From the NCBI RefSeq assembly GCF_008370325.1, contig NZ_VNIP01000010.1:310001-374000 (forward strand): DNA of 64,000 bases. The letters run 5' to 3'. The translations under genes and the position numbers were made by a program. Every line of letters starts with the position of its first letter. Positions within the stretch are counted from its first letter, which is position 1. The notes below the pieces were generated by a model. That model worked only from the letters and a program-made list of their open reading frames with translations. It ran no database searches and was not told the DNA's origin. Below, piece after piece: positions 43,655-52,261 of this stretch. Source of the stretch: Martinezella tropici. Lineage in GTDB: Bacteria > Pseudomonadota > Alphaproteobacteria > Rhizobiales > Rhizobiaceae.

Positions 43655-45357
43655 GGCACCACTCCCTTCGGCAGGCGCTTGGCCATGATTTCCAGAAGCA
43701 CCATCATGATGACGACCATGGCAATGACGATGACCGACATGGCCGAGGCCAGATCGGCACTGCCGCCATCATCGAGATTGTAGATGACAACGCCGAGCGT
43801 CTGCGTCCCGGCCGACCAGAGCAGCGCCGAAACGGTCAACTCGTTGCAGGCGATCAGGAAGACGAGGATCACCGAGGCACCGGCCGCCGGCGCGATCAGC
43901 GGCACGATGATATCGGCTAGACGGCGGAAGAACCCCGCACCGGAAAGACGCGCCGCCTCTTCCAGCGCCGGATCGAGCTGCAGGAAGGCGCTCATGACCG
44001 GCTTCAGGCTGACGGCGAAATAGGCGGAGAAATAGGCAAGCAGGATAATCCAGATCGTACCGTAAAGCGTGACGTTGAGGATCGGCAAGGGGGCCGCGAA
44101 CACCAGGATGAAGCAGACGGCGATGATGATGCCTGGAAGCGAATAAGGAATCTCGATCATGCCGCCGACGATGCGGCTCAGCATGTCCTTGCGCCGCGTT
44201 AGCGCGTAGGCTGCAAGCACCGTCACCAACAGGAGACCGAGCGCCGTCATGCTGGCGAGAAACAGCGAGTTGGAAAAGGCGATGCGCGTTATGCTTTGCC
44301 GAAACAGGATTTCCGTGAAGGCGTTGAGCGATGCCGTTTTGAAAGTGAGCGGCACGCCATAAGCCGGCACCAGCGCGCCGGCGACTAAGGCCAGAAAGGG
44401 TGCGACCAGCATGACGAACAGGATGGCGCCGAGTACCGGCAGGGCAACATAGCGCCAGCGGCCAAGCGAAAAAGCTGCCGTCGCGCCGGAAATGCCGATG
44501 ACGCGGTAATCACGCCCCTTCAAGGCCCTGCCCTGCACGGCAAGCCCGGCAACGGCAATGACCGCAATCATCGTCGAGAGCACGGCGATATCGCCGAATG
44601 TCCTCGGCCCGAAATTGGAGAACTTCGTGAAGATCAGGGTCGACAGCGTGTAGATCGAGGCAGGAATGCCGAGGATTGCGGGGATGCCGAAATTGCCGAT
44701 TGAGGAGACAAAGGCAATCGCGGCTCCAGCAATGACACCGGGCAGAGACAAAGGCAGGATCATATCGCGGAAGACACGCAGGCCGGAAGCACCAGAAAGC
44801 CTCGCGGCCTCCACGCCATCGCGCGGCAGCGCCATCAAGCCCGCGCGCAGGGCGAGATAGACGAGCGGCGCATGCTGGACGCCGTAGAGCAGCGCGATAC
44901 CGCCGACCGAGTAGAGCGGCTGCGGCGAGCCGAGCGGCGGCGCGATGTGCAGCGCTTTCAGCAAGGGGCTCGACGGTCCTGACATCTGCACCCAGGCGAG
45001 CGCCGTCACCTGCGGCGGGATCATCATCGGCAGCACGAAGAGGAAGCCGAGAAGCCCCCTGCCCGAAAGATCCGTCAATGTCAGCAGGAATGCGAAGAGG
45101 CAGCCAAGGACCACGGAAACGATAGTGCCGAGCACCGCCGTCTCGATCGTGTACCAGACCGAGCGCCAGAGCGCGGGATCGGCGATGAGGTCATAGGTGC
45201 CGCCCCTAAGCAGGGCCTCGATACCGGCAAGCGCCAGCCGCGCCAGCGGCAGGACGCTGAGCAAAAGCACGACGGCGACAACAAAAGGAAACAGCCAGGC
45301 CGGCTGGCTGTTTCCCTTACGCACATGTGAGTACATTCCAAATCCGGGTCGGATCAC
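43642..45357 (-). CDS. Fused-type ABC permease (FbpB-like, two transport domains)
   Basis: A 571-aa inner-membrane protein with about twelve helices: two repeats, each with an EAA-like loop (EAARLSGASGLRVFRDMILP about 180-200, and EEAARLSGAGFFRRLADIIV about 470-490). This one-chain double permease is typical of Fe(III) FbpB/AfuB or phosphonate importers. Its start overlaps the binding-protein stop by 4 bases, and its end overlaps the ATPase start by 13, so the three are tightly coupled. Confidence 0.92.
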   Translation of the reverse strand: MIRPGFGMYSHVRKGNSQPAWLFPFVVAVVLLLSVLPLARLALAGIEALLRGGTYDLIADPALWRSVWYTIETAVLGTIVSVVLGCLFAFLLTLTDLSGRGLLGFLFVLPMMIPPQVTALAWVQMSGPSSPLLKALHIAPPLGSPQPLYSVGGIALLYGVQHAPLVYLALRAGLMALPRDGVEAARLSGASGLRVFRDMILPLSLPGVIAGAAIAFVSSIGNFGIPAILGIPASIYTLSTLIFTKFSNFGPRTFGDIAVLSTMIAVIAVAGLAVQGRALKGRDYRVIGISGATAAFSLGRWRYVALPVLGAILFVMLVAPFLALVAGALVPAYGVPLTFKTASLNAFTEILFRQSITRIAFSNSLFLASMTALGLLLVTVLAAYALTRRKDMLSRIVGGMIEIPYSLPGIIIAVCFILVFAAPLPILNVTLYGTIWIILLAYFSAYFAVSLKPVMSAFLQLDPALEEAARLSGAGFFRRLADIIVPLIAPAAGASVILVFLIACNELTVSALLWSAGTQTLGVVIYNLDDGGSADLASAMSVIVIAMVVIMMVLLEIMAKRLPKGVVPWRS

Positions 45358-46334
45358 TTCGACTTGAAGTAGGTGGAGAAGGTCTTCAGGTCCTGATCCG
45401 TGTTCTTGAGAGCATCGGCGGCATTCAACGGCAAAACCTTGATGCTGTCACGTGCCGGGAAACCTTGCGGCAGCGGCGTGCCATTGCGGGCCGGAATATA
45501 GCCGAGCTTCAGGAAGCCTTCCTGGCCCTTTTCGGAAAGGACGTAATCGACGAACTTCTTGGCAGCCTCGGCATGCTGCGTACCGGCAAGAATGCCGACC
45601 GGCTCGGTGACTGCCGAAACGCCTTCCTTCGGGAAGACGAATTCCAGCGGAGCGCCCTTGGCCTTTTCACGGATCGGCATGTAGTCGACGATCATGCCAT
45701 AGGCCTTCTCGCCGGACGCGACGGACTTCAGCACGGCGCCGTTGCCGCCGGAGGCGATCGCGCCGTTGTCGGCGAGGTTCTTATAGTAGTCCCAGCCAAG
45801 GCTGCTGACGCCGGCAAGCGTCTGCGCGTGGATGAGAGCCGCACCCGAAGCGAGCGGGCTCGGCATGGCGACGAGACCCTTGGCTTCCGGCTTCACCAGA
45901 TCCTGCCAGCTTGCCGGCTTCATCGCCGCGGCAGTGTTGTAGACGATGCCGGTCGTGATCAGTTTGGTGGAATAGTAATAACCACCGGCGTCATAGAGCG
46001 ACGGATCGTAATTTGCGGCTTCCGGCGACTTATAGGCGAGCAGCTTGCCCGCTTCCTTCAAGCGCTCCAGCGTCACCGTATCGGCGATCAGCAGGACATC
46101 GGCGACGGGAGCGCCGGCCTGCATCTCAGCCTGCAGCTTGGCGATGATCTGCGGCGTGCCATCACGAACCCAATCGACCTTGATGCCGGGATTGGCGGCC
46201 ATGAAGCCGTCGACGGTGGCCTGCGCGTCGGCATTCGGCTGGCTGGTATAGAGGACGAAATCTGCAGCACTCGCGGCACCGGAGAAAAAAGCAACGGCCA
46301 GCAGGCCGGCAAAAGCGGAAACAAACGTCTTCAT
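45354..46334 (-). CDS. ABC transporter substrate-binding protein (COG1840 type)
   Basis: A 326-aa periplasmic protein with signal peptide MKTFVSAFAGLLAVAFFSGA (cleaved after ASA). The family covers ferric iron, phosphonate and related ligands. The mature start DFVLYTSQPNADAQATVD and the later GGYYYSTKLITTGIVYN strand are typical, but a Tyr pair does not prove ferric binding. It is first in a transporter operon followed by a 2OG dioxygenase. A Pho-box-like sequence lies 48 bases upstream. The ligand is not determined. Confidence 0.88.
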   Translation of the reverse strand: MKTFVSAFAGLLAVAFFSGAASAADFVLYTSQPNADAQATVDGFMAANPGIKVDWVRDGTPQIIAKLQAEMQAGAPVADVLLIADTVTLERLKEAGKLLAYKSPEAANYDPSLYDAGGYYYSTKLITTGIVYNTAAAMKPASWQDLVKPEAKGLVAMPSPLASGAALIHAQTLAGVSSLGWDYYKNLADNGAIASGGNGAVLKSVASGEKAYGMIVDYMPIREKAKGAPLEFVFPKEGVSAVTEPVGILAGTQHAEAAKKFVDYVLSEKGQEGFLKLGYIPARNGTPLPQGFPARDSIKVLPLNAADALKNTDQDLKTFSTYFKSK

Positions 46335-46381
46335 GAAGCGCCCTCGGCTGGATGATCAGGAAGGTTCCTTAGACGGATGGC

Positions 46382-46399
46382 TTAACATGATTGTGACAG
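46382..46399 (-). promoter_or_regulatory. Pho-box-like sequence upstream of the COG1840-type ABC operon
   Basis: On the minus strand CTGTCAC-AATC-ATGTTAA, resembling the two 7-base repeats of PhoB sites (CTGTCAY spaced by 4); the second half matches less well. It ends 47 bases before the binding-protein start, a fitting distance. It suggests phosphate-starvation control. Confidence 0.4.
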
Positions 46400-46507
46400 T
46401 TGAATTTGAATAGATTGCCGTTCGTATGATGATTGAAACTTGACCATCGCCATCAGGCGCTATTTCTTGACGTACGTATTTCAGACGGGATCGAGGAGGA
46501 TAGATCT

Positions 46508-47566
46508 ATGGAATATCGCTTGCTTGGCCGCTCCGGCCTCAAAGTTTCCACCATCACCATGGGCACCATGACTTTCGGCGGCGTCGGCTGGGCAAAAACC
46601 GTCGGCGATCTCGGCGTCAAGGAAGCCAAGAAGCTCGTCGACATGTGCGTGGATGCCGGCGTCAACCTGCTCGACACGGCTGACGTCTACTCACAAGGCG
46701 CATCGGAGGAGATTCTCGGCGAAATCATCGGCGGCCCGCGCAAGAACGGCGTGCTCATCGCCACGAAGGCGCGCTTCCCGATGGGGCTTGGCGTCAACGA
46801 TGCCGGCTCATCCCGCCAACACCTCATCGAGGCCTGCGAGGCAAGCCTGAAGCGTATGAAGACCGACGTGATCGATCTCTATCAGCTGCATCAATGGGAC
46901 GGACAAACGCCGCTGGAAGAGACGATGGAAGCGCTCGACACACTGGTTCGCCAGGGCAAGGTCCGCTACATCGGCTGCTCGAATTTTTCCGGCTGGCACA
47001 TCATGAAGGCGCTCGGCGTCAGTGAGCGCGACAGACGTGAACGTTTCGTCAGCCAGCAGATCCACTATACGCTGGAAGCCCGCGACGCGGAAAACGAGCT
47101 GGTTCCGATCAGCATCGACCAGGGCCTCGGCATTCTCGTCTGGAGCCCGATTGCCGGCGGCCTGCTTTCGGGCAAACATCGCCGCAATCAGGCAACGCCG
47201 GAGGGTACGCGCCAGTTCGCCGGCTGGACGGAGCCGCCGATCCGCGATGAAAACCGCCTGTGGAATATCGTCGATACGCTGGTGGAGATCGCCGATGGCC
47301 GCGGTATTTCGGCCGCCCAAGTGGCGCTTGCCTGGCTCATCGGCCGCAAGGGCGTAACCTCGGTCATTATCGGCGGCCGCACGAAGGCTCAATTCAAGGA
47401 CAATCTCGCCAGCGCCGAGCTGAAGCTAACCGACGAGGAGCGCAAGCGGCTCGACGACGTGAGCCTGCAGCCGCTGATGTATCCCTATTGGCACCAGCGC
47501 AACACGGCCAGCGACCGGTTGAGCGAGGCCGATCTGGTGCTGATCAGCCCGCATTTGGCGAAGTGA
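46508..47566 (+). CDS. Aldo/keto reductase
   Basis: A 352-aa NADPH-dependent TIM-barrel reductase from ATG 46508, with GAGGAGGA at 46493-46500. Family motifs: DTADVYSQGASEEILGE with the catalytic Asp/Tyr, KARF.M..GVND, IDLYQLHQWD with the His, and IIGGRTKAQFKDNL near the end for the coenzyme phosphate. The usual length is 330-350. The gene is divergent from the ABC operon and convergent with the aminotransferase; its substrate is unknown. Confidence 0.93.
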   Translation: MEYRLLGRSGLKVSTITMGTMTFGGVGWAKTVGDLGVKEAKKLVDMCVDAGVNLLDTADVYSQGASEEILGEIIGGPRKNGVLIATKARFPMGLGVNDAGSSRQHLIEACEASLKRMKTDVIDLYQLHQWDGQTPLEETMEALDTLVRQGKVRYIGCSNFSGWHIMKALGVSERDRRERFVSQQIHYTLEARDAENELVPISIDQGLGILVWSPIAGGLLSGKHRRNQATPEGTRQFAGWTEPPIRDENRLWNIVDTLVEIADGRGISAAQVALAWLIGRKGVTSVIIGGRTKAQFKDNLASAELKLTDEERKRLDDVSLQPLMYPYWHQRNTASDRLSEADLVLISPHLAK

Positions 47567-47585
47567 AGAAAACGGCGATAGTGGC

Positions 47586-48815
47586 TCAGGCCGCTATCGC
47601 CCCGATCTCATCAGCAATCAACTTGCCGAGCCGAGAGATACCCTCTTCGATCATCTCGTCATTGGCGCAGGAGAAGCTGACGCGAAAGGTATTCGCACCG
47701 CTGCCGTCGGCAAAGAAAGCCTGACCGGGCACGAAAGCGACCTTCGCCGTCTCCAGTGACCGTGCGAGCAGCTTGGCGCCATCCATACCCTTCGGCAGGG
47801 TGACCCAGACAAACATGCCGCCTTGCGGCTTCGTCCAGCTCGTGCCGTCAGGCATGTATTTCGCAAGCGCCGCCAGCATGCAGTCGCGGCGGCGGCTATA
47901 GGTCTTGCGGACCTTGGCGACCTGCGCATCGAAACCGCGCTCGGCGACCTGATGGATCGCGATCTGGTTGATCGTCGAAGAATGCAGGTCGGCCGCCTGT
48001 TTCATCAACACGAGCTTGCGGATGACGGGCGCATTGGCGACGATGAAGCCGACACGAAGGCCGGGTGCCAACGTCTTGGAAAAGCTGCCGCAATAGATCG
48101 TCCGCGTGTCGTTGATGCTGCCTTTGCGAGCGATTTCCAGGGCCAGGATCGGCGCGACCGGCTCGCCGTCGTAACGCAGCGATTGATAGGCGGCGTCTTC
48201 GATGACGGCGATGTCGAGCTCTTCGGCAAGGTCGAGCAGTTTCTTGCGGCCGGCCAGATCGACGGTCTCGCCCGTCGGATTGGCGAAGTCGGCCGAGAGA
48301 TAGGCGAACTTCACTCTGCCGCCAGCCTGCGAAGCGGCAGCTCGATAGGATTCCGGCGTACGGTTGCCGTTCGGCGTCAGCTGATCATAGGTCGGCTCAT
48401 AGGCGTTGAAAGCCTGCAGCGCGCCAAGATAGGTCGGCGCGGTGACCAGCGCCGTATCTTTCGGCGACAGGAAGAGCTTGCCGAGATAATCGAGCCCCTG
48501 CTGCGAACCGGAAACGATGAAGACGTTTTCGAGCTCGCAGGGAATGCCGAGCGCGCCCATCTGTCCCACAAGCCATTCGCGCAGCGGCTTGTAGCCCTCG
48601 CTGACCGAATATTGCAGCGCCGCATTCACCGTCGGGCCGGAAAATATATCGGCATAGGCCTGCTTGAATTCGGCATCCGGAAACAATGCCGGATCGGGAA
48701 TGCCGCCCGCAAAAGAGATGATATCCGGCCGCTCCAGCAGCTTCAGCAGCTCACGGATTTCGGAGGCGCGCATACGGCTGGAGCGCGTCGCAAAGATATT
48801 TTCCCAATTCAACAT
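47586..48815 (-). CDS. PLP-dependent class I/II aminotransferase (2-aminoadipate/MocR-relative type)
   Basis: A 409-aa aminotransferase from ATG 48815, supported by GAGGAAG before it; a 14-codon extension is not. Pyridoxal motifs: FIVSGSQQGLDYLGKL, DFANPTGETVDL with the Asn, VIEDAAYQSLRYDG with the Asp and Tyr, and YCGSFSKTLAPGLRVGFI with the Lys. N-terminal RASEIRELLKLLERPDIISFAGG marks the branched-chain/aminoadipate-like subfamily. It is a stand-alone gene, convergent with the aldo/keto reductase, and ends about 20 bases from it. Confidence 0.92.
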   Translation of the reverse strand: MLNWENIFATRSSRMRASEIRELLKLLERPDIISFAGGIPDPALFPDAEFKQAYADIFSGPTVNAALQYSVSEGYKPLREWLVGQMGALGIPCELENVFIVSGSQQGLDYLGKLFLSPKDTALVTAPTYLGALQAFNAYEPTYDQLTPNGNRTPESYRAAASQAGGRVKFAYLSADFANPTGETVDLAGRKKLLDLAEELDIAVIEDAAYQSLRYDGEPVAPILALEIARKGSINDTRTIYCGSFSKTLAPGLRVGFIVANAPVIRKLVLMKQAADLHSSTINQIAIHQVAERGFDAQVAKVRKTYSRRRDCMLAALAKYMPDGTSWTKPQGGMFVWVTLPKGMDGAKLLARSLETAKVAFVPGQAFFADGSGANTFRVSFSCANDEMIEEGISRLGKLIADEIGAIAA

Positions 48816-49058
48816 GGGGCTTCCTCGTAATTTTTGGTCTTTCCGACACAAGATCACGCAACAAAAGATAAGTCAACAATACTGACCTAATTTGTTTGTG
48901 ACTATGACAAGGAATTGAGGTTGAACGATAGAAATAGGCCTTTCCCTCCAATGTGGCATCCGTTCAAAATCTCCAACTCTCCGCCCCCAAGGGACCTACA
49001 CATTCCTCTGTCCAAATGCTATTCTTACGCCATATCAATCGATAGGAAAAACGTAAGA

Positions 49059-49268
49059 ATGGCGACGGCGACTCTCTCCTCAAAGTTTCAGATATCGATC
49101 CCAAAGGAAGTGCGCGACCAGCAGCACTGGAGTGCGGGGCAGGAGTTCGTCTTCATTCCCAAGGGCAAGGGCGTGCTCGTTATGCCGGTTCCGACATTGG
49201 AAGATCTCAGAGGCATGGCGCGAGGCGCAAACCCCGAAGACTATCGCAATCGAGACGACCGATACTGA
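49059..49268 (+). CDS. AbrB/MazE-type antitoxin (VapB-like)
   Basis: A 69-aa DNA-binding antitoxin from ATG 49059. The swapped-hairpin motif reads ATLSSKFQISIPKEVRDQQH with W.AGQEFVFIPKGKGVLV, and the disordered C-terminus (ARGANPEDYRNRDDRY) would bind the toxin. Its stop overlaps the toxin start (TGATG). It likely represses its own promoter in the 243-base gap upstream. Confidence 0.88.
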   Translation: MATATLSSKFQISIPKEVRDQQHWSAGQEFVFIPKGKGVLVMPVPTLEDLRGMARGANPEDYRNRDDRY

Positions 49269-49648
49269 TGCGTGTGATCGATAGTTCCGCATGGATAGAG
49301 TGGCTTCTTGATAGCCCAACTGGACAGCAGCTTTCCGATCAGATTCCGAAACCGCACGACTGCATTGTTCCGACAATGGTCCAGCTTGAACTTTCAAAAT
49401 GGCTTCTTCGCGAAAAAGACGAAGACGTTTTGGACAACTTCATCGCCTACACGATGCTATGTAACGTTACGCCATTGGACACGGCTATAGCCCGGCGCGC
49501 CTCTGAGATTTCGACACAGCATAAGCTCGCAACCGCCGACGCGATCATCTATGCAACCGCTCTTCATCTCGATGCTGATATCCTGACTTGTGATGCTCAT
49601 TTCAAGGGATTGGAAAACGTAATCTATTTCCCGAAGACGAGTGGCTGA
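49268..49648 (+). CDS. PIN-domain ribonuclease toxin (VapC-like)
   Basis: A 126-aa PIN-domain nuclease that would cleave tRNA or rRNA when released from its antitoxin. The acidic active site is intact: Asp5 (VIDSSAWIE), Glu41 (QLELSK), Asp91 (TADAIIYA) and Asp109 (TCDAHF). The ATG shares one base with the antitoxin stop. It is a chromosomal type II module, and the methyltransferase gene follows immediately. Confidence 0.92.
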   Translation: MRVIDSSAWIEWLLDSPTGQQLSDQIPKPHDCIVPTMVQLELSKWLLREKDEDVLDNFIAYTMLCNVTPLDTAIARRASEISTQHKLATADAIIYATALHLDADILTCDAHFKGLENVIYFPKTSG

Positions 49649-49649
49649 T

Positions 49650-50258
49650 ATGGCAAGAGACGACCCCACGTCCTCCTTCTACGATCACAGCGCCGCCATC
49701 TACGCTGCGCGCGATCGCAGCCTGCCGCAACGCCGGCTCGATGCCTTCCTGAATGCCCTCCCCGCCGGCGCATCGATTCTCGAACTGGGCTGCGGCGGCG
49801 GTCAGGACGCAGCCTACATGATCTCGCAGGGCTTCAACGTCACGCCCACAGACGGTTCGCCGGAAATGGCCAAGCAGGCCGAAAAGTTGATCGGAAAGCC
49901 GGTGATCGTTCGCAGGTTCGAAGAATTGGAGGACGACCAGCTCTACGACGGCATTTGGGCCGAAGCATCCTTGCTGCATGTGCGGCGACCGGATCTTCCA
50001 GGGATTTTCAACCGCATCCGCAAGGCTCTGAAGGACGGCGGCCTATTTCACGCCAGTTTCAAGGCGGGAGAAGCCGAGGGATACGACAGCTTCGGCAGAT
50101 ACTACAACTACATCTCGACCGACGGGCTTAACGATCTGCTCATCTCGGCCGGATGGAAGGACATTTCGCTCAACGAAACCGATGGCGGCGGCTATGATGG
50201 CAAACCGACAAGATGGCTGCGGATGAGGGCAAGGAGAAGCATTAGATCGGCCACATGA
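49650..50258 (+). CDS. Class I SAM-dependent methyltransferase
   Basis: A 202-aa Rossmann methyltransferase from ATG 49650; a GTG at 49641 inside the toxin gene end is possible. SAM-site motif I is ILELGCGGGQDAAYM (about 43-57), and the acidic loop TPTDGSPEMA follows. The small Tellurite-resistance/UbiE-like fold gives no substrate. It starts 1 base after the VapC stop, so it is probably read from the same transcript. A terminator follows. Confidence 0.9.
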   Translation: MARDDPTSSFYDHSAAIYAARDRSLPQRRLDAFLNALPAGASILELGCGGGQDAAYMISQGFNVTPTDGSPEMAKQAEKLIGKPVIVRRFEELEDDQLYDGIWAEASLLHVRRPDLPGIFNRIRKALKDGGLFHASFKAGEAEGYDSFGRYYNYISTDGLNDLLISAGWKDISLNETDGGGYDGKPTRWLRMRARRSIRSAT

Positions 50259-50284
50259 GCCGTAAACACGTCCTGAAACGTTTA

Positions 50285-50319
50285 GGGCCGGGGAAGTCTC
50301 CCTCCCCGGCCCCTTTTTA
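50285..50319 (+). terminator. Rho-independent terminator after the methyltransferase
   Basis: Stem GGGCCGGGGA (50285-50294) / TCCCCGGCCC (50303-50312) with an 8-base loop and CTTTTTAT. It ends the VapBC-methyltransferase transcript, 26 bases past its stop. The convergent ilvC stop lies 22 bases beyond. Confidence 0.85.
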
Positions 50320-50340
50320 TTGCGCTACAGTGCCGAAAGC

Positions 50341-51360
50341 TTAGTTGACCGACTTGTCGACCAGCTTGTTCTTGCCGATCCAGGGCATCATGCCGCGCAG
50401 CTTGGCGCCGACTTCTTCGATCTGGTGGCTGTCGTTGTTGCGGCGGATACCCTTGAAGCGGGCAGCACCGGAACGGTATTCCTGCATCCACTCGGAGGTG
50501 AACTTGCCGGTCTGGATGTCCTTGAGGACGCGCTTCATCTCAGCCTTGGTTTCTTCGGTGATGATGCGCGGACCGGTGACGTATTCGCCCCACTCGGCCG
50601 TGTTCGAGATCGAGTAGTTCATGTTGGCGATGCCGCCTTCATAGATCAGGTCGACGATCAGCTTCACTTCGTGCAGGCATTCGAAATAGGCCATTTCCGG
50701 CGCGTAGCCAGCCTCGACCAGCGTTTCGAAGCCGGCACGGATGAGCTCGACTAGACCGCCGCAGAGAACGACCTGTTCGCCGAAGAGGTCGGTTTCGCAC
50801 TCTTCGCGGAAGTTGGTTTCGATGATGCCCGAACGGCCGCCGCCGACGCCGCAGGCGTAGGAGAGAGCGAGTTCAAGGGCGTTGCCGGAAGCGTTCTGGT
50901 GAACGGCAACGAGGCAGGGAACGCCGCCACCCTTCTGGTATTCGCCGCGAACCGTGTGGCCCGGGCCCTTCGGAGCGATCATGACGACGTCGACCGAAGC
51001 CTTCGGCTCGATGAGGCCGAAGTGAACGTTGAGGCCGTGTGCGAAGGCAATCGCAGCGCCGTCACGGATGTTCGGAGCGATGTCAGCCTTGTAGATGTCG
51101 GCCTGCAGTTCGTCCGGGGTCGCCATCATCATCAGGTCGGCCCAGCCGGCAGCTTCGGCAACGGTCATAACCTTGAAGCCATCGGCTTCCGCCTTCTTGA
51201 TCGTGGGCGAACCGGCCTTGAGCGCGATCACGAGGTTCTGTGCGCCGCTGTCCTTCAGGTTCAGCGCGTGAGCGCGGCCCTGGGAACCATAGCCGATGAC
51301 GGCGACCTTCTTCGACTTGATGAGGTTGAGATCGGCATCACGATCGTAATAGACGCGCAT
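50341..51360 (-). CDS. ilvC: Ketol-acid reductoisomerase
   Basis: A 339-aa class I KARI of branched-chain amino-acid synthesis; it isomerises and reduces 2-acetolactate with NADPH and Mg. N-terminal Rossmann motif VIGYGSQGRAHALNLKDSG and the family PKGPGHTVRGEY loop are present, as are the metal residues in the helical domain (FGEQVVLCGG, EMAYFECLHE). AAGGGAAGGA lies upstream of ATG 51360. A TetR gene ends 45 bases upstream on the same strand, a close arrangement. Confidence 0.97.
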   Translation of the reverse strand: MRVYYDRDADLNLIKSKKVAVIGYGSQGRAHALNLKDSGAQNLVIALKAGSPTIKKAEADGFKVMTVAEAAGWADLMMMATPDELQADIYKADIAPNIRDGAAIAFAHGLNVHFGLIEPKASVDVVMIAPKGPGHTVRGEYQKGGGVPCLVAVHQNASGNALELALSYACGVGGGRSGIIETNFREECETDLFGEQVVLCGGLVELIRAGFETLVEAGYAPEMAYFECLHEVKLIVDLIYEGGIANMNYSISNTAEWGEYVTGPRIITEETKAEMKRVLKDIQTGKFTSEWMQEYRSGAARFKGIRRNNDSHQIEEVGAKLRGMMPWIGKNKLVDKSVN

Positions 51361-51404
51361 TGTTTGTCCTTCCCTTTGCTTGTCTGGGTGCAGATTTTAA
51401 ATTG

Positions 51405-52055
51405 TCAGACGGTCGCTGCTGCTTCCGCCAATACCTTCTCCGTGCCGTAAAGCTTGAGGAAGGCGCTGATCGCCTTCTCCGCCTGACGGCTCGTATCCTT
51501 CAAACCGGGCTCGCCGAGCAGCATGCGAACATGCAGATCGGAGACGATGAGCCCGTAAAGCGTGTGATATGCCTCGTCGGCATCGATAAAGCGCAACAAC
51601 CCTGCCCGCTTGCCGGCATCGATGAGGCCGATGGCCCGGCGGTCGATCTGCCGACGCCCGCGCTCCAGCAGCAGCTTGCCGAGCTTGGAGCCGTCGCGGT
51701 TCGACTGGCCGATCGCCAGGCGATTCAAAGCGAGCGAGACGTCGCCGGCGAGCACTTCCAGCAGGTCGCGCGCGAAGATTACCAGATGATCATGCAGGCT
51801 CGCCGCATTCAGCCGCTCGCCATTGCGCTCGAAGGTACGCACCTTGCTGGCTTGATAGGTGATCATCGCCGAGAGCAGGCCGTCGCGGTCGCCGAACCAC
51901 TTGTAAAGGCTTTCCTTGGAGCAATTGGCGGCGCGCGCGACGCCCGAGGTCGTCAGCGCCTTCTCGCCGCCGTCGACGAGCAGACGCAGCGCCTGTTCCA
52001 GAACGGCGTTCTGGCGCGGCGAAAACTCGCTCGACTGTCCTACTTCGCTCAGCAC
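51405..52055 (-). CDS. TetR/AcrR-family transcriptional regulator
   Basis: About 216 aa from the GTG at 52055, chosen because GGGAG lies 8 bases before it; longer frames run through the palindrome upstream. The N-terminal HTH is QNAVLEQALRLLVDGGEKAL, then SGVARAANCSKESLYKWFGD. The C-terminal ligand domain is TetR_C-like. A perfect 16-bp palindrome starts 19 bases upstream of the GTG, fitting autoregulation. ilvC follows 45 bases on, and may be under the same promoter. Confidence 0.88.
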   Translation of the reverse strand: MLSEVGQSSEFSPRQNAVLEQALRLLVDGGEKALTTSGVARAANCSKESLYKWFGDRDGLLSAMITYQASKVRTFERNGERLNAASLHDHLVIFARDLLEVLAGDVSLALNRLAIGQSNRDGSKLGKLLLERGRRQIDRRAIGLIDAGKRAGLLRFIDADEAYHTLYGLIVSDLHVRMLLGEPGLKDTSRQAEKAISAFLKLYGTEKVLAEAAATV

Positions 52056-52073
52056 GATGGCCACTCCCAAATG

Positions 52074-52089
52074 CGTACCGTACGGTACG
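52074..52089. promoter_or_regulatory. Perfect 16-bp palindrome, likely TetR operator
   Basis: CGTACCGTACGGTACG reads the same on both strands and lies 19 bases upstream of the TetR start at 52055. It has the size and symmetry of a TetR dimer site. Confidence 0.7.
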
Positions 52090-52261
52090 GTTCGTGGTGC
52101 TTTATGCAGGACACCAATGCGGCCGTCAAGCGGAATTCGTTGCTGCACTGCGCCAAAAGAGAGTGCTTGTCAGGGCAGCTATACCCGGAACGGGGGCAAC
52201 TACCACGCCTCAGTCAGTTGATCGAGAGAACTTGACGCAAACGATTGGTCGGAAACGTCGC

